The notes beneath the pieces are model-generated. The model worked only from the letters and a program-made list of their open reading frames with translations, ran no database searches and was not told the origin of the DNA. Shown one piece after another: positions 20,648 to 32,444 of a DNA stretch of 64,000 nt. Position numbers and translations under genes: made by a program. The stretch lies in contig NC_081406.1 of assembly GCF_030272615.1 (NCBI RefSeq), forward strand, positions 264,516,192-264,580,191. The letters are read 5' to 3'. The DNA comes from Cryptomeria japonica. Its lineage: Eukaryota; Streptophyta; Pinopsida; Cupressales; Cupressaceae. Positions within the stretch are counted from its first letter, which is position 1. Each line of letters begins with the position of its first letter.

Positions 20648-23378
20648 TGTAAAGACGTAAATTACTCAATATGAGATAAACTACTCTTTATTCATAAATA
20701 AACTCATAGATCAATTAAGAAGTCTATTTCATACATAATATAAAACAAGTTTAATAAATTGATAAAACAATCATAGATATCAAGGAGTTAAATAAAATTT
20801 TCATATACAATGGAAAGTACAAATTTCTCATTACATATCATTATACCAAACTTAGGCTTTCTAATTGCCTTAAGTATTAAACAAACATAAATAAAGTGAG
20901 ATACATCTATCCATCTCCAATCTGAGTCGCTTCCTTTCAGTCCATCGAATAAAGACGAGAACAAGATTCAGACGCTTTTTCCGCCCAACCTTGAAGCTTA
21001 CGCTTCCCTGGAATTATTGGTCAATCAAGAATACCCGACCCTGCACGAATTGCTTTAACAAAAGATTTCGAAAGACAAGAGGGAATCTGGTGCATGCCTA
21101 GATGATACAAGCATTTTCATTTTTCTAATTCTTTTAAGAAACAATCATTATCAATCAAGGATATGGTAGAGAGCATAAAATAAAAAATTCCATCTATTTC
21201 AATGGATAATTCAATTCATTACCCGGCCGAGTATAGTGCCATCCATAGCAAAATAAATAGTTTGGAAAAAAGCAACTATTCTCTCTAAGATTCCATATTC
21301 GACACTCGCCCCAGAAGGTAACTTTCCATACACAAGCCTATCTAGCTTGGTTCTCATAAAACAAGAATACATTTCCATAAAGAATACAATCTTTTGACTA
21401 ATATAACTAACATTTTTCATAAATTAAACACTATTTCATTACTTTCACCTAATTGAAAACAAGCTTTTGTAGAATAACAATTTCACAATTTTGATAAGCA
21501 AATATAATTTCATCAAAATAATCAAATAAGTACAAAGTAAGAAGAACGTGTAACACAAGTATGATTCTTTTCATATAAATGAGTTAAATTTGAGTACACA
21601 TTCTTTAAATGAATATCTATCCTAACCCATTAGCATTATTTACCATTCTTAAACAATATAATTGCATTTCTTAGCTATCTCAATATATGTACCACCTAAT
21701 TATTTCCTTCTATGTCTATTCAAGGAATAATAAAACAAATTCAATAAAGACATGGAATATCATAAAGGAAATCTTATGCTACAACCATAGCTCTATTTCA
21801 CTAACATTTCTTAGTGTAAAATAACCAAAATGAAATAAAGATCCTACTTCCATATGCTTGATACTGGATTGGAATGAACTCTTTCATGCCTCCTCTAAAT
21901 CGACCTACTTCTTCCTTGATGGCTCAAGAGTTCTCTCTCAAATGTTTCTTTAACTACCTATCTATTCTCCTTCTATCTGTGCTCTAAAGTTCTCTCTCTC
22001 TAATCTTTCTTCTAACTTTACTATATTTCTCTCTGCTCCACTTGCTATTTGCTATCTTTTTCCTCCCCTTAACTATCGAGCCTATGCCTTTATTTATACT
22101 ATTTTTCCCTATGAAATCTGCTACGTCTAAGGATCAGTTATTGTTATCAATTTGTAGTCTTCACTGCATTATCAACATGTCTGATGCTTTAACTATTCCA
22201 CATCTTCTCCTTCCCCAAAGTGTTACCAGTTTAGCGGTCTCTCTAGTCTACACGTCTTGGAGTGGTGGGAGGCCAAGTAATGTCTTCTGTAGTGATTGAC
22301 CTCAGATCGTGGAGAGATGGTTGGTCTTCTCCTCCATCATTATGGAGTCTGCAATCTTCTAACTGCCTCAGTGGATATTGGAAAATCTGCATTTACTTAA
22401 CTCCATGGCACTACGTGCCTGTTTACTTCTTCCTCCCGTTGGTCACAAGCCATTAACTATGATCATTTTGCAGTCTAAGTGGAGTGATATGCAGTTATGT
22501 GGGGTGTATTTGCGTACTTTGTGGGGAGGTCAGCTTTGTCGACTTCCACTAGTCGACTAATAACCCACCATCGCCACCTTTTGTGGAACAAACATCCGCC
22601 ACCTTTTGAAATATAACATTAATATTAACAATAACATATTAGAATTAAAACTTTGCATTTTAATTCATTAGTAATTAAATTCTAATACGATTTTCTATGA
22701 TTAATAAATTAATAAACTAATTATGAAATTTATACTCTCAAACAATTACTAAATCGACAAGACCATTATTCTCATTTTCAAATGAACAATAACTTATAAA
22801 AACAATAATCATCTTCATACGATTGAAATCATGTCGACATAAAGTTTGCATTCTAAATCAGATTTAATAAAAATGTTAAGTCGCTAATTAATTAACTCTA
22901 ATTTTTCAACTAATAGACATTTTCATATATGAAATCAACGTAACCACTAATTTTTACTCAAATCATTTCAATTTAAAATAACGCATCAACGAAGTCACAA
23001 TTCAAACAATGATGCATTGACGAAGTCATATTTGCACAAACAACTTTTCTATTGTGGTGTGTGAGATTCCCCTAGTCTACCAAAGTCATATGCTAAAAAC
23101 AACTCTACCTGAGTCATGTTCTTGCTTTCATCTTTGTTCACTTATCCTTGCATCACTTGCACTCAATAATTCATCAGCATTGACGATCCCCAATTAAGAT
23201 AATACTAGATATCTAATTACATATTGCATGAGTAAAATGCATACACCATTTCCTATTATTTGTATACAACTGCATTATCATCAAAATGAATGTTCATATT
23301 TGTTTCAATTTCAATTCATAAATAAAAACCTACATTATTTCTCCTAATAACACATTATTGAAAATACGGTTCGTGACA
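20648..23378 (-). repeat. 5' LTR of element D
   Basis: 2,731 bp matching 10576-13334. On the - strand it starts TGTCACGAACCG and ends TCTTTACA, with a TATA box at about 22087-22100. This is the copy that would drive transcription of D. Confidence 0.93.
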
Positions 23379-23383
23379 TTAAC

Positions 23384-24548
23384 TCAAAAATGTTCTGCAC
23401 ACGCATACAAATAATTTAGCATTTCAGATACCCTTTTGTAAGTTGTACTGATACCCAAAATGGTTTGGTCAGATTTGCAATTACAAGGTCTGCTCCCTTT
23501 AGACGCTAAGAGACCTAATAGGGGCAGTTAGCCCTATTTTCCAAAGCAACTACCTTTATTGGTACACCAAATGAAACATAAGCTTTATGGGCATGTGGAG
23601 AGTAGTGAGAAAATTCTAATTCCAGGGTTGCACGCTTGGAATCCATCACTATGACAACTTATGATGACTGTCCTAAATCTTGTCCTAGGTAGTCACATAA
23701 AGATTGCTACCTAATTCACTTCCATTTCCTTACGACCAAGTCTTCTCTACAAAAAACCATGAAAACAATAAAGTACAAAGGCTTATCTTGCATCCCTCCC
23801 AAGGAAAAGTCTTCTAATGGACTAGAGTGCAAGATAAGGCTATTTTTATTCAAAACCCTCTCCAAACCCTCAATTTACGGGTTACAGTAAGAAGAATGGA
23901 TGGTTCTCTCTACTCTGGAATGGTTAAGACCTCAGAATACCACCAAAAGAAATATATTTCATCTCCCTATCTACTCCATGGATGGTGGGTTCTAGATTAG
24001 TGCGTACAGACACGTGCAACTCTTGCAAACTTCAGAGTTTTTGGGAAAACTGTAGTATTTTGTGTATTATTGATTCTCAAACTCCATCTACAACAACAAT
24101 AACCTTGGGAATCATGCCCACAAGGATTATAAAACTCTCCAACAGTGTCCCACTAAACTTGGAGTAGGTTGGAGCCATTGAAAGGCTTCCCCCAACCGAT
24201 TTTCAAAAAGTTGCACTTTTGCACTCAAAAGTTGCATTTTACAAAAGTTGCATTTTTGCAATTTTGCACAAAAAGTTGTCATACTCTCTAAGGTTGGGAT
24301 CCACACACATGGATCAACCAAACACACATGAAACATGTCTAAAATCTATCAAACACAAATCTAAGCCACCTACTACCCCTTTTTACCACATTGTCCCAAT
24401 TGGCTTCTCAAATTGCCTAATTGGTGACATGGGCTTACAGGGTGGGGTTTATTTTATACATGAAACACAAGACACACTAACACATGAATGTTCCTAGTCT
24501 TCATCCTTAGGGTCATGAATAGTTTTTTGATAAGGTGCTCCTGCACCA
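23384..24548 (-). repeat. 3' LTR of element B, piece 3 of 3
   Basis: 1,165 bp matching 29604-30752. The match resumes directly after the TTAAC target copy of D and ends CTCCTGCACCA at 24548. Inside it (about 24195-24275) short AAAAGTTGCA-type units are repeated more often than in the other copy. Confidence 0.92.
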
Positions 24549-24585
24549 TACTCCCTGAGAGAAGAGATCTCAAGCCCACTTGAGA

Positions 24586-27500
24586 TCAGAGTTTGTAAAT
24601 CTGCACCATGATTGGATATTTGCTCATCCAAACTGCCTCAGAGTCTGGTTTGTCTTGCCATGCCACCAAGTACTCAATGTAATCCTTGTTCCTTGTCTTC
24701 TTTGTGACTCTAGTGTCTATCACTTTTCTCAACCTGGGTGATTCCTGCCTTGGAATGTCATTGTCTGCTGCAACCTGCATTGGTTCTTCTTCTTCATTTC
24801 CATCACCTTTGAAAAGTGTAAGATCACACACATTAAAAATGGGTGATAATCCAAGATCAGGGGGAAGTTGGATCTCATAGGAATTTTGTCCACATTTCTT
24901 CAATATTTGACATGGTCCAATCTTTCTCTGCATGAGTTTGGTGTATTTGCCTTTTGGGAGTCTCTCTTTCTTCAAATGTACCCATACCAAATCCCCAAAA
25001 CTAAAATGTACATCTCTCTTCTTCTTATCAACATGAGCCTTATACTTCACTGCATATTGTTGGAGATGAGACTTGACTTGGTCATGAACCTCTTTTATGG
25101 CTGATGCAAAAGCTTCACCATCTACACTAATGGCTTCTTCATTGGGTAAATCTCTTAGCTCCAACACTTCCCTTGGGTGTACGCCATAAAAAATCTAGAA
25201 AGGATATTTATTGGTACTCCTATTAATGGTGTCATTGTGTGAGAATTCTGCCTATGACAAAATGTTGTCCCACTTCTCTCCATGTTGCCTTGTTAAACAC
25301 CTTAATAGGTTTCCCAATGAACTATTGACAACTTCAGTTTGCCCATCCGTTTGAGGATGGTAGGCTGATGAGAAAGCTAGGTTAGTCCCCAACTTCTTCT
25401 AAAGAGTCCTCCAAAAGTGACCTATGAACTTCACATCTCTTTCTGAAATAATGTTTAAGGGCAATCCATGTATCCAGATTATCTCTTTGAATAATAGGTC
25501 TGCAACATATGAGGCATCACAAGAAGTCTTACATGGCAAGAAATGAGCCATTTTACTAAACCTATCCACTACTACAAAAACATTGTCAAATCCTCTCCTT
25601 GTCCTAGGCAGATCCAACACAAAGTCCATACTTATGCTCTCCCATGGGCTGATACAAACCTGCATTTGTAGATTTCCCCTTGGCTTTCTGACATATGACA
25701 CATGTCTCTACAAACTTTCTTACATTTGCCTGCAGTTTAGGCCAAAAATAATGTCTCTTCACAAGGTCTAGGGTCTTGTCAAGGCCAAAATGACCTGCCA
25801 TAGCTCCACAATGCTTCTCCCTAATAATATTCAATCTCATGGAACACTTAGGAATACACAATTTCTCTCCTTTGAACAACAATCCATCTTGTATCAGAAA
25901 TTCAGAAAACTCAATATGATACCGGTCACCAAAAATTTCACATACCTTGTATATCTCTCCGAAGTCTTCATCAACAATATACATACTCTTCAAGGAATCA
26001 ATACCAAAACTCTCCATCTTGATTTGGTTGATAGTTAAGACCCTCCTGCTCAAAGCATCTACCACTTTGTTCTTGACTCCCTTCTTGTGTTTGAGGGTGA
26101 ATGTGAAGGCTTGCAGGGTCTCTACCTACTTCATGTGCCGATGGTTTAGCTTCTCTTGGCTATTTATGAAACTGAGTGCCTGATTATCAGTAAAAATTAT
26201 GAACTCTTTAGGCAATAAATAGTGCCTTCACTTCTTCAAAGACTATACTAGAGCATACATCTCCAAGTCATAAGATGAGTATCTTTTCTTAGCATCATTT
26301 AGCTTTTCAATGAAAAAAGCAATAGGCCTTCCTTCCTGATTGAGCACTGCTCCAATAGCCATGTGGATTGCATCACATTCCACCTGAAATATCTTGTTTA
26401 AGTCTGGTAAGGAAAGGATTGGTTGTTTTGCAACCTTCTTCTTCAATGTCTCAAATCAATCACTTGCCTCTTTGGTCCAACTGAACCTGCACTTTTTTCC
26501 TCCCTTTATGGTGTCAAGCATGGGTGCACAAACATGACTAAATCCTTTTATGAACTTCCTATAGAAAGTTGCTAAACCATGGAAGCTCCAGACATCATTC
26601 ATAGTCTTAGGTGTTGGCCAAGATAGTATAGCACTCACCTTCTCTTGGTCCATTTTCAACTCACCTTGTGAGATTACAAAACCCAAATAGATGATCTCCT
26701 CCTGCATGAACAAACACTTATCCAAATTGATTATTAGTTGCTCTTCGTGTAACCTCTTGAGAACCATATCTATGTGTTTGAGGTGCTCTTCTCTTGTGTG
26801 ACTGAAGATCAAGATATCATGTAGGTATAGTATGACAAATTTTCCTATGAATTCCACCAAGACTTCATTCATTAACCTCATAAAGGTACTAGGGGCATTG
26901 GACAACCCAAATGGCATAACTTTCCATTCATATAACCCCTCATTAGTTTTAAAATTTTTCTTCCATTCATCCCCTGGCCTTATTCTAATCTGATGGTATC
27001 CACTTTTTAGATCCATTTTTGTAAAATACTTGGCACCCCCTATGCAATCAAGTAAATCCTCTATTCTAGGGATTGGGAACTTGTACCTTATGGTTATCTT
27101 ATTGATGGCTCTTGAGTCTGTACAAAGCCTCCAAGTGCCTTCTTTCTTGGGTGCAAGAACTGCCAATCAGTCTTGATTCAAGCAAATCTTCAATCTGCCT
27201 TGCCATTTTAGCATTCTAGTCTGGGGTGAGCTTGTAGGCTGCTTTGTTTGGCAACACAGATCCAGGGATCAAATCTGTGCAATGATTGATGTCCCTTACC
27301 AGTGGTAGGGACCTTGGATTTCCATCTAAGATGATGCCTTGATGCTTATCAAGCAACTGTCTGATTGTTGGGTCTATGTGCTATGGTCCCCCTTCTTTCT
27401 CTACTATATACTTCTCTTTCCTTGTCACCTTGGGGCTAGGCATGAGGGCATAGAAAATTGCACCTTTCTCTACAATCTCCTTCATGAACTGTTTACCTTC

Positions 27501-29203
27501 TACCATCAATACTCTTGTATCCTTCCCTTTTGATTCCATCTCTTCCTCTATCAGAGGTAAGAGTTATATCACCTTACCATCTTTGGTGATTGAGTAGGTG
27601 TTTCTCAACCCATCATGATGAGCTTTCAAGTCATACTCCCATGGTCTCCCCAACAAGAGATGGCATGCATCCACTTTGGCTATGTCAAATAGCAATCTAT
27701 CCTTGTAAGATCCAATCTAAAACTCCACCCAAGCTCACTCTTCCACCACTGCTTGCTGACCTTGGGTGAGCCATGAGACCTTATAGGGATAAAGGTGAGG
27801 CAACTTCCTAGGTTTAAACTTTTTACCGTTTCAAGTGATAAAAAATTTCCAGTGGATCCGGAGTCTATCAGAACCTTGCATACCTTTCCTCTTGCCTTGC
27901 AAGTGGTTTTGAAAAGATATTTCCTTTGTGTAGGCTCCTTGTCAGGTACCTTCATGGTGGTTACTTCTTTCCTCATCATTAGAGCCTCCTCTCTTTCAAG
28001 ATAGCCATAGCTATGAAGAGCATTAACACTTTGATAAGTGTTTGCACTTGCCACACTTTGACAATCTGATTCCTACACCAAATTACTTCTCCTTTCTCTC
28101 ATGGAGCTTGAATCCTTCTTCGGACACCTATTGTCCATATTCCCTTCTTGGTTGTAGTTGTAGCACCTAGGAGGTTCTCTACCTTGGGATCTCCATCTAG
28201 AGGGTGGTCTTCTACCCCTAAAGCTCCCTCTTGGATTGTAGCCTCGTCCTTGGTTGTAACTATTCTCTCCTCTATTACCTTCTTGGTTAGAGTCTCCCTG
28301 GTATCCAAAACCATTTCCTCTACCTCTAAAAGGGCCTCTTCCTCCTCTTTGTTGTCTCACTTTACCTCTGCCATTTTGATCTTGCCTTCTCTTCAACTTC
28401 TCCTCCACCTTGAGTGCCAATTGAAAGCACTTTTGGACTGTCTCCGGGGTGTGGAGATTCAAGTCTTCTTGGATTGTAAACCTTAACCCATTGAGATACC
28501 TTGCCACCTTCTCATATTCACTCTCTTTCACCTTGGTCCTCACACATAACTTCATGAACTCCTCAGTATAGGAACTCATGTCCATCTCCTTTTCTTTCAA
28601 ATTTTGTCTCCTCCTAAGCAATTCAATATTGTAATCCATTGGGACATAAGCTTCTTTCACCAAAGCCATCATATTCTTCCATGTAGCTATTCTTCTCTTT
28701 CCCTCTTCCACCCTCTCATCTTGGATGAAAGTCCACCAAGTTAGTGCAACCCCTTTCATTTTGGATTGGGCCATCTTCACCCTCTGGTGGTCTGGTATGT
28801 CTTCACTTTCAAATAAATTATCCAAGGAGTCTATCCACTCCATCACTATATCAGGCTCCATCTTGCCTGCAAATGCTATCAGATCCATCTTCACATCCAT
28901 TGTTCTTCTCTGATGGATTTGAGGACACTCATCAGGGGTCTCTGGTCTGGAGGTACCTCTAGCTCTTTCTGCATAGGGATCTCCTCTTCATCCCCTTCTT
29001 CTCTAGAGTCTCTCTATCCCCTCTCCACTCCAGAGTCTCTCTCTGCCCTCTCCACTCTATCCTTCAACCAGTCCATCTCATTTCTCAAGGCCTAATTCTT
29101 ATCCCTGACTGCTCTACTCTCTATCATCTACTTCTTCACCAGGACATTCAACTCCGCATTGGTCATTCTTGAAGGTGCCTCATGGGATCCTTCTTCTTCC
29201 GAC
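24586..29203 (-). pseudogene. gag-pol: gag-pol of element B (chromovirus)
   Basis: Read on the - strand from about 29203. A charged N-terminal part with stops leads to a gag core (28900-28400, with the Trp-Trp capsid motif). A Gly/Arg-rich stretch and a degenerate knuckle follow (CYNYNQEGNMDNRC, near 28110). The protease has an IDSGSTGNF active site near 27860. A frame slip follows at about 27700. The RT (27166-26456) reads YLHD where Y-x-D-D is needed, so it should be inactive. RNase H (26450-26050) has several stops. The integrase zinc domain ends near 25690 with a frameshift, and its core has SERD in place of SDRD at 25441. The last part (25167-24586) is intact and ends in a chromodomain-like block (YIEYLVAWQDKPDSEAVW). 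The order matches Ty3/gypsy chromoviruses and is close in sequence to element F. Confidence 0.9.
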
Positions 29204-29241
29204 ATCTTGTCTTTTCCTTCTCTTCCAAAGGACACTCCTTT

Positions 29242-29253
29242 TCTCTAATACCA
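29242..29253 (-). other. Primer binding site of element B
   Basis: On the - strand TGGTATTAGAGA follows the 5' LTR end CTGCATCA after two bases. It is close to the tRNA-iMet complement, with T for C at position 7 and a final mismatch. Confidence 0.75.
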
Positions 29254-29255
29254 CT

Positions 29256-30752
29256 TGATGCAGAGGGCTACCCAAACTCCTAATGACAAGCCCAAACAAG
29301 GTTAGGCTGGTGACCCCTTAACTACTCACAAGGGTCCTGCAAGGAAGGACTCTACACCTTAGATGAAACTACATGCACATTCATTAAGCTTAGGCCTACT
29401 CGAGATGAGTAAAAAGGCTTCAATACCTCAAACATGCTTTACCGGTGACCCCTACTCCTTGGGATTTTGAAGCTGGCCAACACATGTCATCTAAGGACTC
29501 TTTCAAACATTGGTTTTGATTTAGGGCACCAATTCCTTATACCTCCTTTGTAAACCTACCCCCTTGGCTTGTAGCCCTATTTGGTGATAGAATGGACCTT
29601 AACTAAAAAATGTTCCACACACCCATGCAAAAAAATTAGCATTTCAGACACCCTTTTGGATGTTATACTGATCCCCAAAATGGTTTAGTCAGATCTGCAA
29701 TTACAAGGTCTGCTCCCTTTAGAGGCTAAGAGACCTAATAGGGGCACTTAGCCCTATTTTCCAAAGAAACTACCTTTACCGGTACACCAAATGAAATATA
29801 AAATTTATGGGAATGTGGGGAATAGTGGGAAAATTCTAATTCCAAAGTTGCACGCCTGGACTCCATCGCTATGACAACTTATGATGACTATCCTAAATCT
29901 TGTCCTAGGTAGTCACATAGAGATGCCTACCTAATTCACTTCTATTTCTTCAAAGACAAGTCTTCCCTACAAAAACCCATGAAAATACTAAAGTAAAAAG
30001 GCTTATCTTGCATCCCTCCCAAGGAAAATTCTTCTAATGGACTGGAGTGCAAGATAAGGCCATTTTTGTTCAAAACCCTCTCCAAACTCTCAATTTCCGA
30101 GTTATAGTCAGAAGAATGGAGGGTTATCTCTACTCTGAAATAGTTAAGAACTCATAATACCACCAAAATAAATCTATTTCATCTCCCTATCTACTCCATA
30201 GATGGTGGGTTCCATATCAGTCCGTACAGGCACGTGCAACTCCTGCAAACTTCAGAGTTTCTGGGAAAATTGTAGTATTTTGTGTATTATTGATTCTCAA
30301 ACTCCATCTATAACAACAACAACCTTGGTAATCATTCCCACTAGGCTTATACAATTCTCCAACATTTTTGCACCGAACTTGGAGTAGGTTGGAGCCGTTG
30401 AAAGGCTTCCCCCAACCGATTTTCAAAAAGTTGTACTTTTGCACTCAAAAGTTGCATTTTTGCATTTTTGCACAAAAAGTTGTCATACTCTCTAAGGTTG
30501 GGATCCACACACATGGATCAACCAAACACACATGAAACATGTCTAAAACCTATCAAACACAAATCTAAACCACCTACTACCCCTTTTTACCACATTGTCC
30601 CAATTGGCTTCTCAAATTGCCTAATTGGTGACATTGGCTTACAGGGTGGGGTTTATTGCATACATGAAACACAATACACACTAACACACTAATGTTCCTA
30701 GTATTCATCCTTAGGGTCATGAATAGTTTGTTGATGAGGTGCTCCTGCACCA
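29256..30752 (-). repeat. 5' LTR of element B (intact copy)
   Basis: 1,497 bp, reading TGGTGCAGGAGCACC...CTCTGCATCA on the - strand. It is the uninterrupted reference that shows where C (after TCTAC, 29351-29355) and D (after TTAAC, 29599-29603) inserted in the other copy. Confidence 0.93.
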
Positions 30753-31509
30753 ATCTTCTTTCACTTTCATTGACTTCTCCAGAGTCACAAATTGAGACTT
30801 TCATCATTCCTAACCAACAAAACCATAATTATCTTTCACATTTGGTTGGAGGAAATATTTCAACATATTCATCTTTGGAGTTTGTGTTATATAAATTTTC
30901 ACATAGTTCTAGTTTTACACTTTCTTGTTTGTTTGGGCAAGTGAATGGATAGTGGCATCATCATATTTCATGGACAAGCAGACACATGAGAAATTTTCAA
31001 AGAAATCATCTTCATTATTCATGATTTCATCTTTGATTACATATCTAGAATGGGAAGTATACCTACATCTAAACATAATTTTGTTTGTTTCTAAGGAACA
31101 TAATTTTGTTTCTTTCTAAGGGGAGACAAGTCATTTGTAAGCATTGGATTGTGTTTTGTTGTCAAACACTTACCATTATTGAAGGAGATTGTTCATTATG
31201 GGGGGGCTACATATTCTCTCTCTTTCCCTTGTATGGGGTGGGCTATCAATTGGATTCTTGTGATGGATGTAGTTATTGGGTGGTATTGGTGTTGAGACCT
31301 CCATACATCACTTCATTCCTCTCTTGTACATGATTTGCATATCTCTTTTGGAGAGGATTTTTGTCCCATGAGGTTTTCTCCTTTTCTTTGTTTGTAAGAT
31401 ATTAGTTGTACATGGGTACCTAACATGACCTAGTTGTCAGAACCTATATATTGCATCTTCATATCAGTATAATTTTTTTCCATAAATTGCAGTTAAGAGG
31501 AGGGGGGGT
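30753..31509 (+). pseudogene. Right internal region of element A, degenerate
   Basis: It continues A after the B insertion. A + strand frame at 30925-31119 reads WIVASSYFMDKQTH, reminiscent of the Copia protease context W-I-V-D-S-G-A-S-x-H-M but without the Asp-Ser-Gly. The part 31090-31330 matches the 3' region of element G (CKHW(I/T)(V/M)FC and GGY(I/V)(F/V)S(L/F)FP on translation), so it is a conserved 3' end of this family. The purine tract lies at its end. Confidence 0.45.
31491..31509 (+). other. Polypurine tract of element A
   Basis: A purine run with a single T at its start, ending in GAGGAGGGGGGG, abuts the 3' LTR start TGTTGTAG. Confidence 0.75.
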
Positions 31510-31990
31510 TGTTGTAGTAAATATTAATTACTCATGCTTACTTTTAACTTAGGCATTTATCATTTAATAGTCTTAGGCATACGTGATAGTTAGTTGTCAT
31601 TAAATGTCATATACACATTAAGCTTACTTAGGCTTAGTTGGCGTTATCATAAAGTTACTTTATGTAGCCTGTCATTTAATATTATTCATGTTAGTTATCT
31701 TAGGTTTCATTGTAGATAGAGATGAGTCATAGCTTATTATTTAATAATAGTTTCACAATGCAACACACATTTAACTTTGTATAAGGGCGGTTATAACTAT
31801 CTCATAATCTCTTTCCTATTTAAGAAAGGCTCGTTTGTACATTGTATCATATCAGTTCATATAAATTTCATCTCAATATCATTTCGATCTATATTGTTCA
31901 TTCTTGGTCATGTTCGATTGTGGTTGGTTTGTTTCTTAGTGGATCCCTTGAATATTGTAGATTCATGATGGGCTCTTAATCTTTCCAACA
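31510..31990 (+). repeat. 3' LTR of element A
   Basis: 481 bp with intact TG...CA ends, matching 1071-1558. Conserved blocks include the CATTAAATGTCAT(T/A)TACACATTAAGC region and CATGATGGGCTCTTAAT near the end. Confidence 0.82.
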
Positions 31991-32444
31991 CATTCAATCA
32001 TAATCTTCTCCATCAATGTTGGCACCAAAGATGGAGTCTATCCCATATAAGCAAGAGAAGGGTACATGCTATCACATATTCATCACCTTGTTTTTTATAG
32101 ACAATGTAATAATTGTACCCTTGCATCTTTTACATCTATTTTTGTTGTTTAGGAGAGGACACCTAGGACCCCTTTACTGGAAAAATATTCTAGGTTTTGA
32201 TCTATTATAATCTAGAGCTTATGGCTTGACAAGTATGGATGCCATTTTTGGACATGAATGATAGCCAACGCTTCTTATTCATATGTTGACCTAGCCAAAT
32301 TATGCCTAGTGAGTTGCTTGTTGACGAAGGCTAGGGCTCATCCTCTTGCATCAACATTGCACCTATGCCTATACTAAAAGCATAATATTTCAGAATGAAG
32401 GGTTTGCGAAAAATTGGTAGGGTCAACACTAGGGTAGAGTACAC
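31991..32444 (-). pseudogene. RNase H fragment of decayed gypsy element E
   Basis: On the - strand the translation gives a recognisable RNase H run. A block ending IGIGAMLMQED is followed by frames with LAFVNKQLTRHNLARSTYE, EALAIIHVQKWHPYLSSHKL and IITDQ. This matches the usual gypsy order (one-Asp motif, Ser-Lys-Gln, Tyr-Glu, Leu-Ala-Ile-x-x-Ala, Trp-Arg-x-Tyr-Leu, Thr-Asp-x). Stops and slips are frequent. It continues the RT of element E (34317-36350) across an insertion. No integrase follows: the match ends where A's 3' LTR begins. Confidence 0.62.

Larger units (their letters stand above)
10576..23378 (-). mobile_element. Element D: Ty3/gypsy chromovirus inserted in B's LTR
   Basis: D spans 12.8 kb on the - strand. 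Its 2.7-kb LTRs read TGTCACGAAC...CTTTACA on that strand. A perfect 5-bp target duplication TTAAC flanks it (10571-10575 and 23379-23383), and the uninterrupted LTR of B carries TTAAC once at 29599-29603. Reading on the - strand, the order is: 5' LTR, perfect tRNA-iMet primer site, an acidic leader ORF, gag, protease, RT, RNase H, integrase, chromodomain, polypurine tract, 3' LTR. This order and the TGTCACGA start fit a chromovirus of the Tekay/Del type (inferred). It carries stops, a deletion in the integrase C-terminal region and a 2.0-kb insert, so it is not autonomous. Confidence 0.93.
2426..30752 (-). mobile_element. Element B: Ty3/gypsy chromovirus, inserted in A and twice invaded
   Basis: B lies on the - strand. 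Its intact 5' LTR is 29256-30752. Its 3' LTR is broken into three pieces (2426-2525, 10328-10575, 23384-24548) by elements C and D. Placing the three pieces in order matches the intact LTR from TGATGCAGAG to CTCCTGCACCA. Flanking pentamers are ATCTG (2421-2425) and ATCTT (30753-30757), a 4/5 match compatible with a decayed target duplication. The internal part, 24549-29255, carries gag, protease, RT, RNase H, integrase and a C-terminal chromodomain-like segment. RT and integrase both carry active-site changes, so B is dead. Confidence 0.92.
1071..31990 (+). mobile_element. Element A: pol-less LTR retrotransposon, outermost shell of the nest
   Basis: Two related LTRs in the same orientation (1071-1558 and 31510-31990) bound this unit. 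A tRNA-iMet-type primer site follows the left LTR and a purine tract precedes the right one, so the element reads on the + strand. Once the nested element B is removed, only about 1.6 kb of internal sequence remains (1571-2425 plus 30753-31509). No reverse transcriptase or integrase is visible in it, so A is a small non-autonomous element. The expected 5-bp target repeat is not convincing (CTATT on the left, CATTC on the right), so the outer ends may have been altered. Element G shares its 3' organisation and LTR style. Confidence 0.75.

Noticed and set aside
1071-31990. Treating A as a single 31-kb giant element
   Set aside because: More than 28 kb of the interval is accounted for by element B and its own nested insertions. 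A's own sequence is about 2.6 kb.
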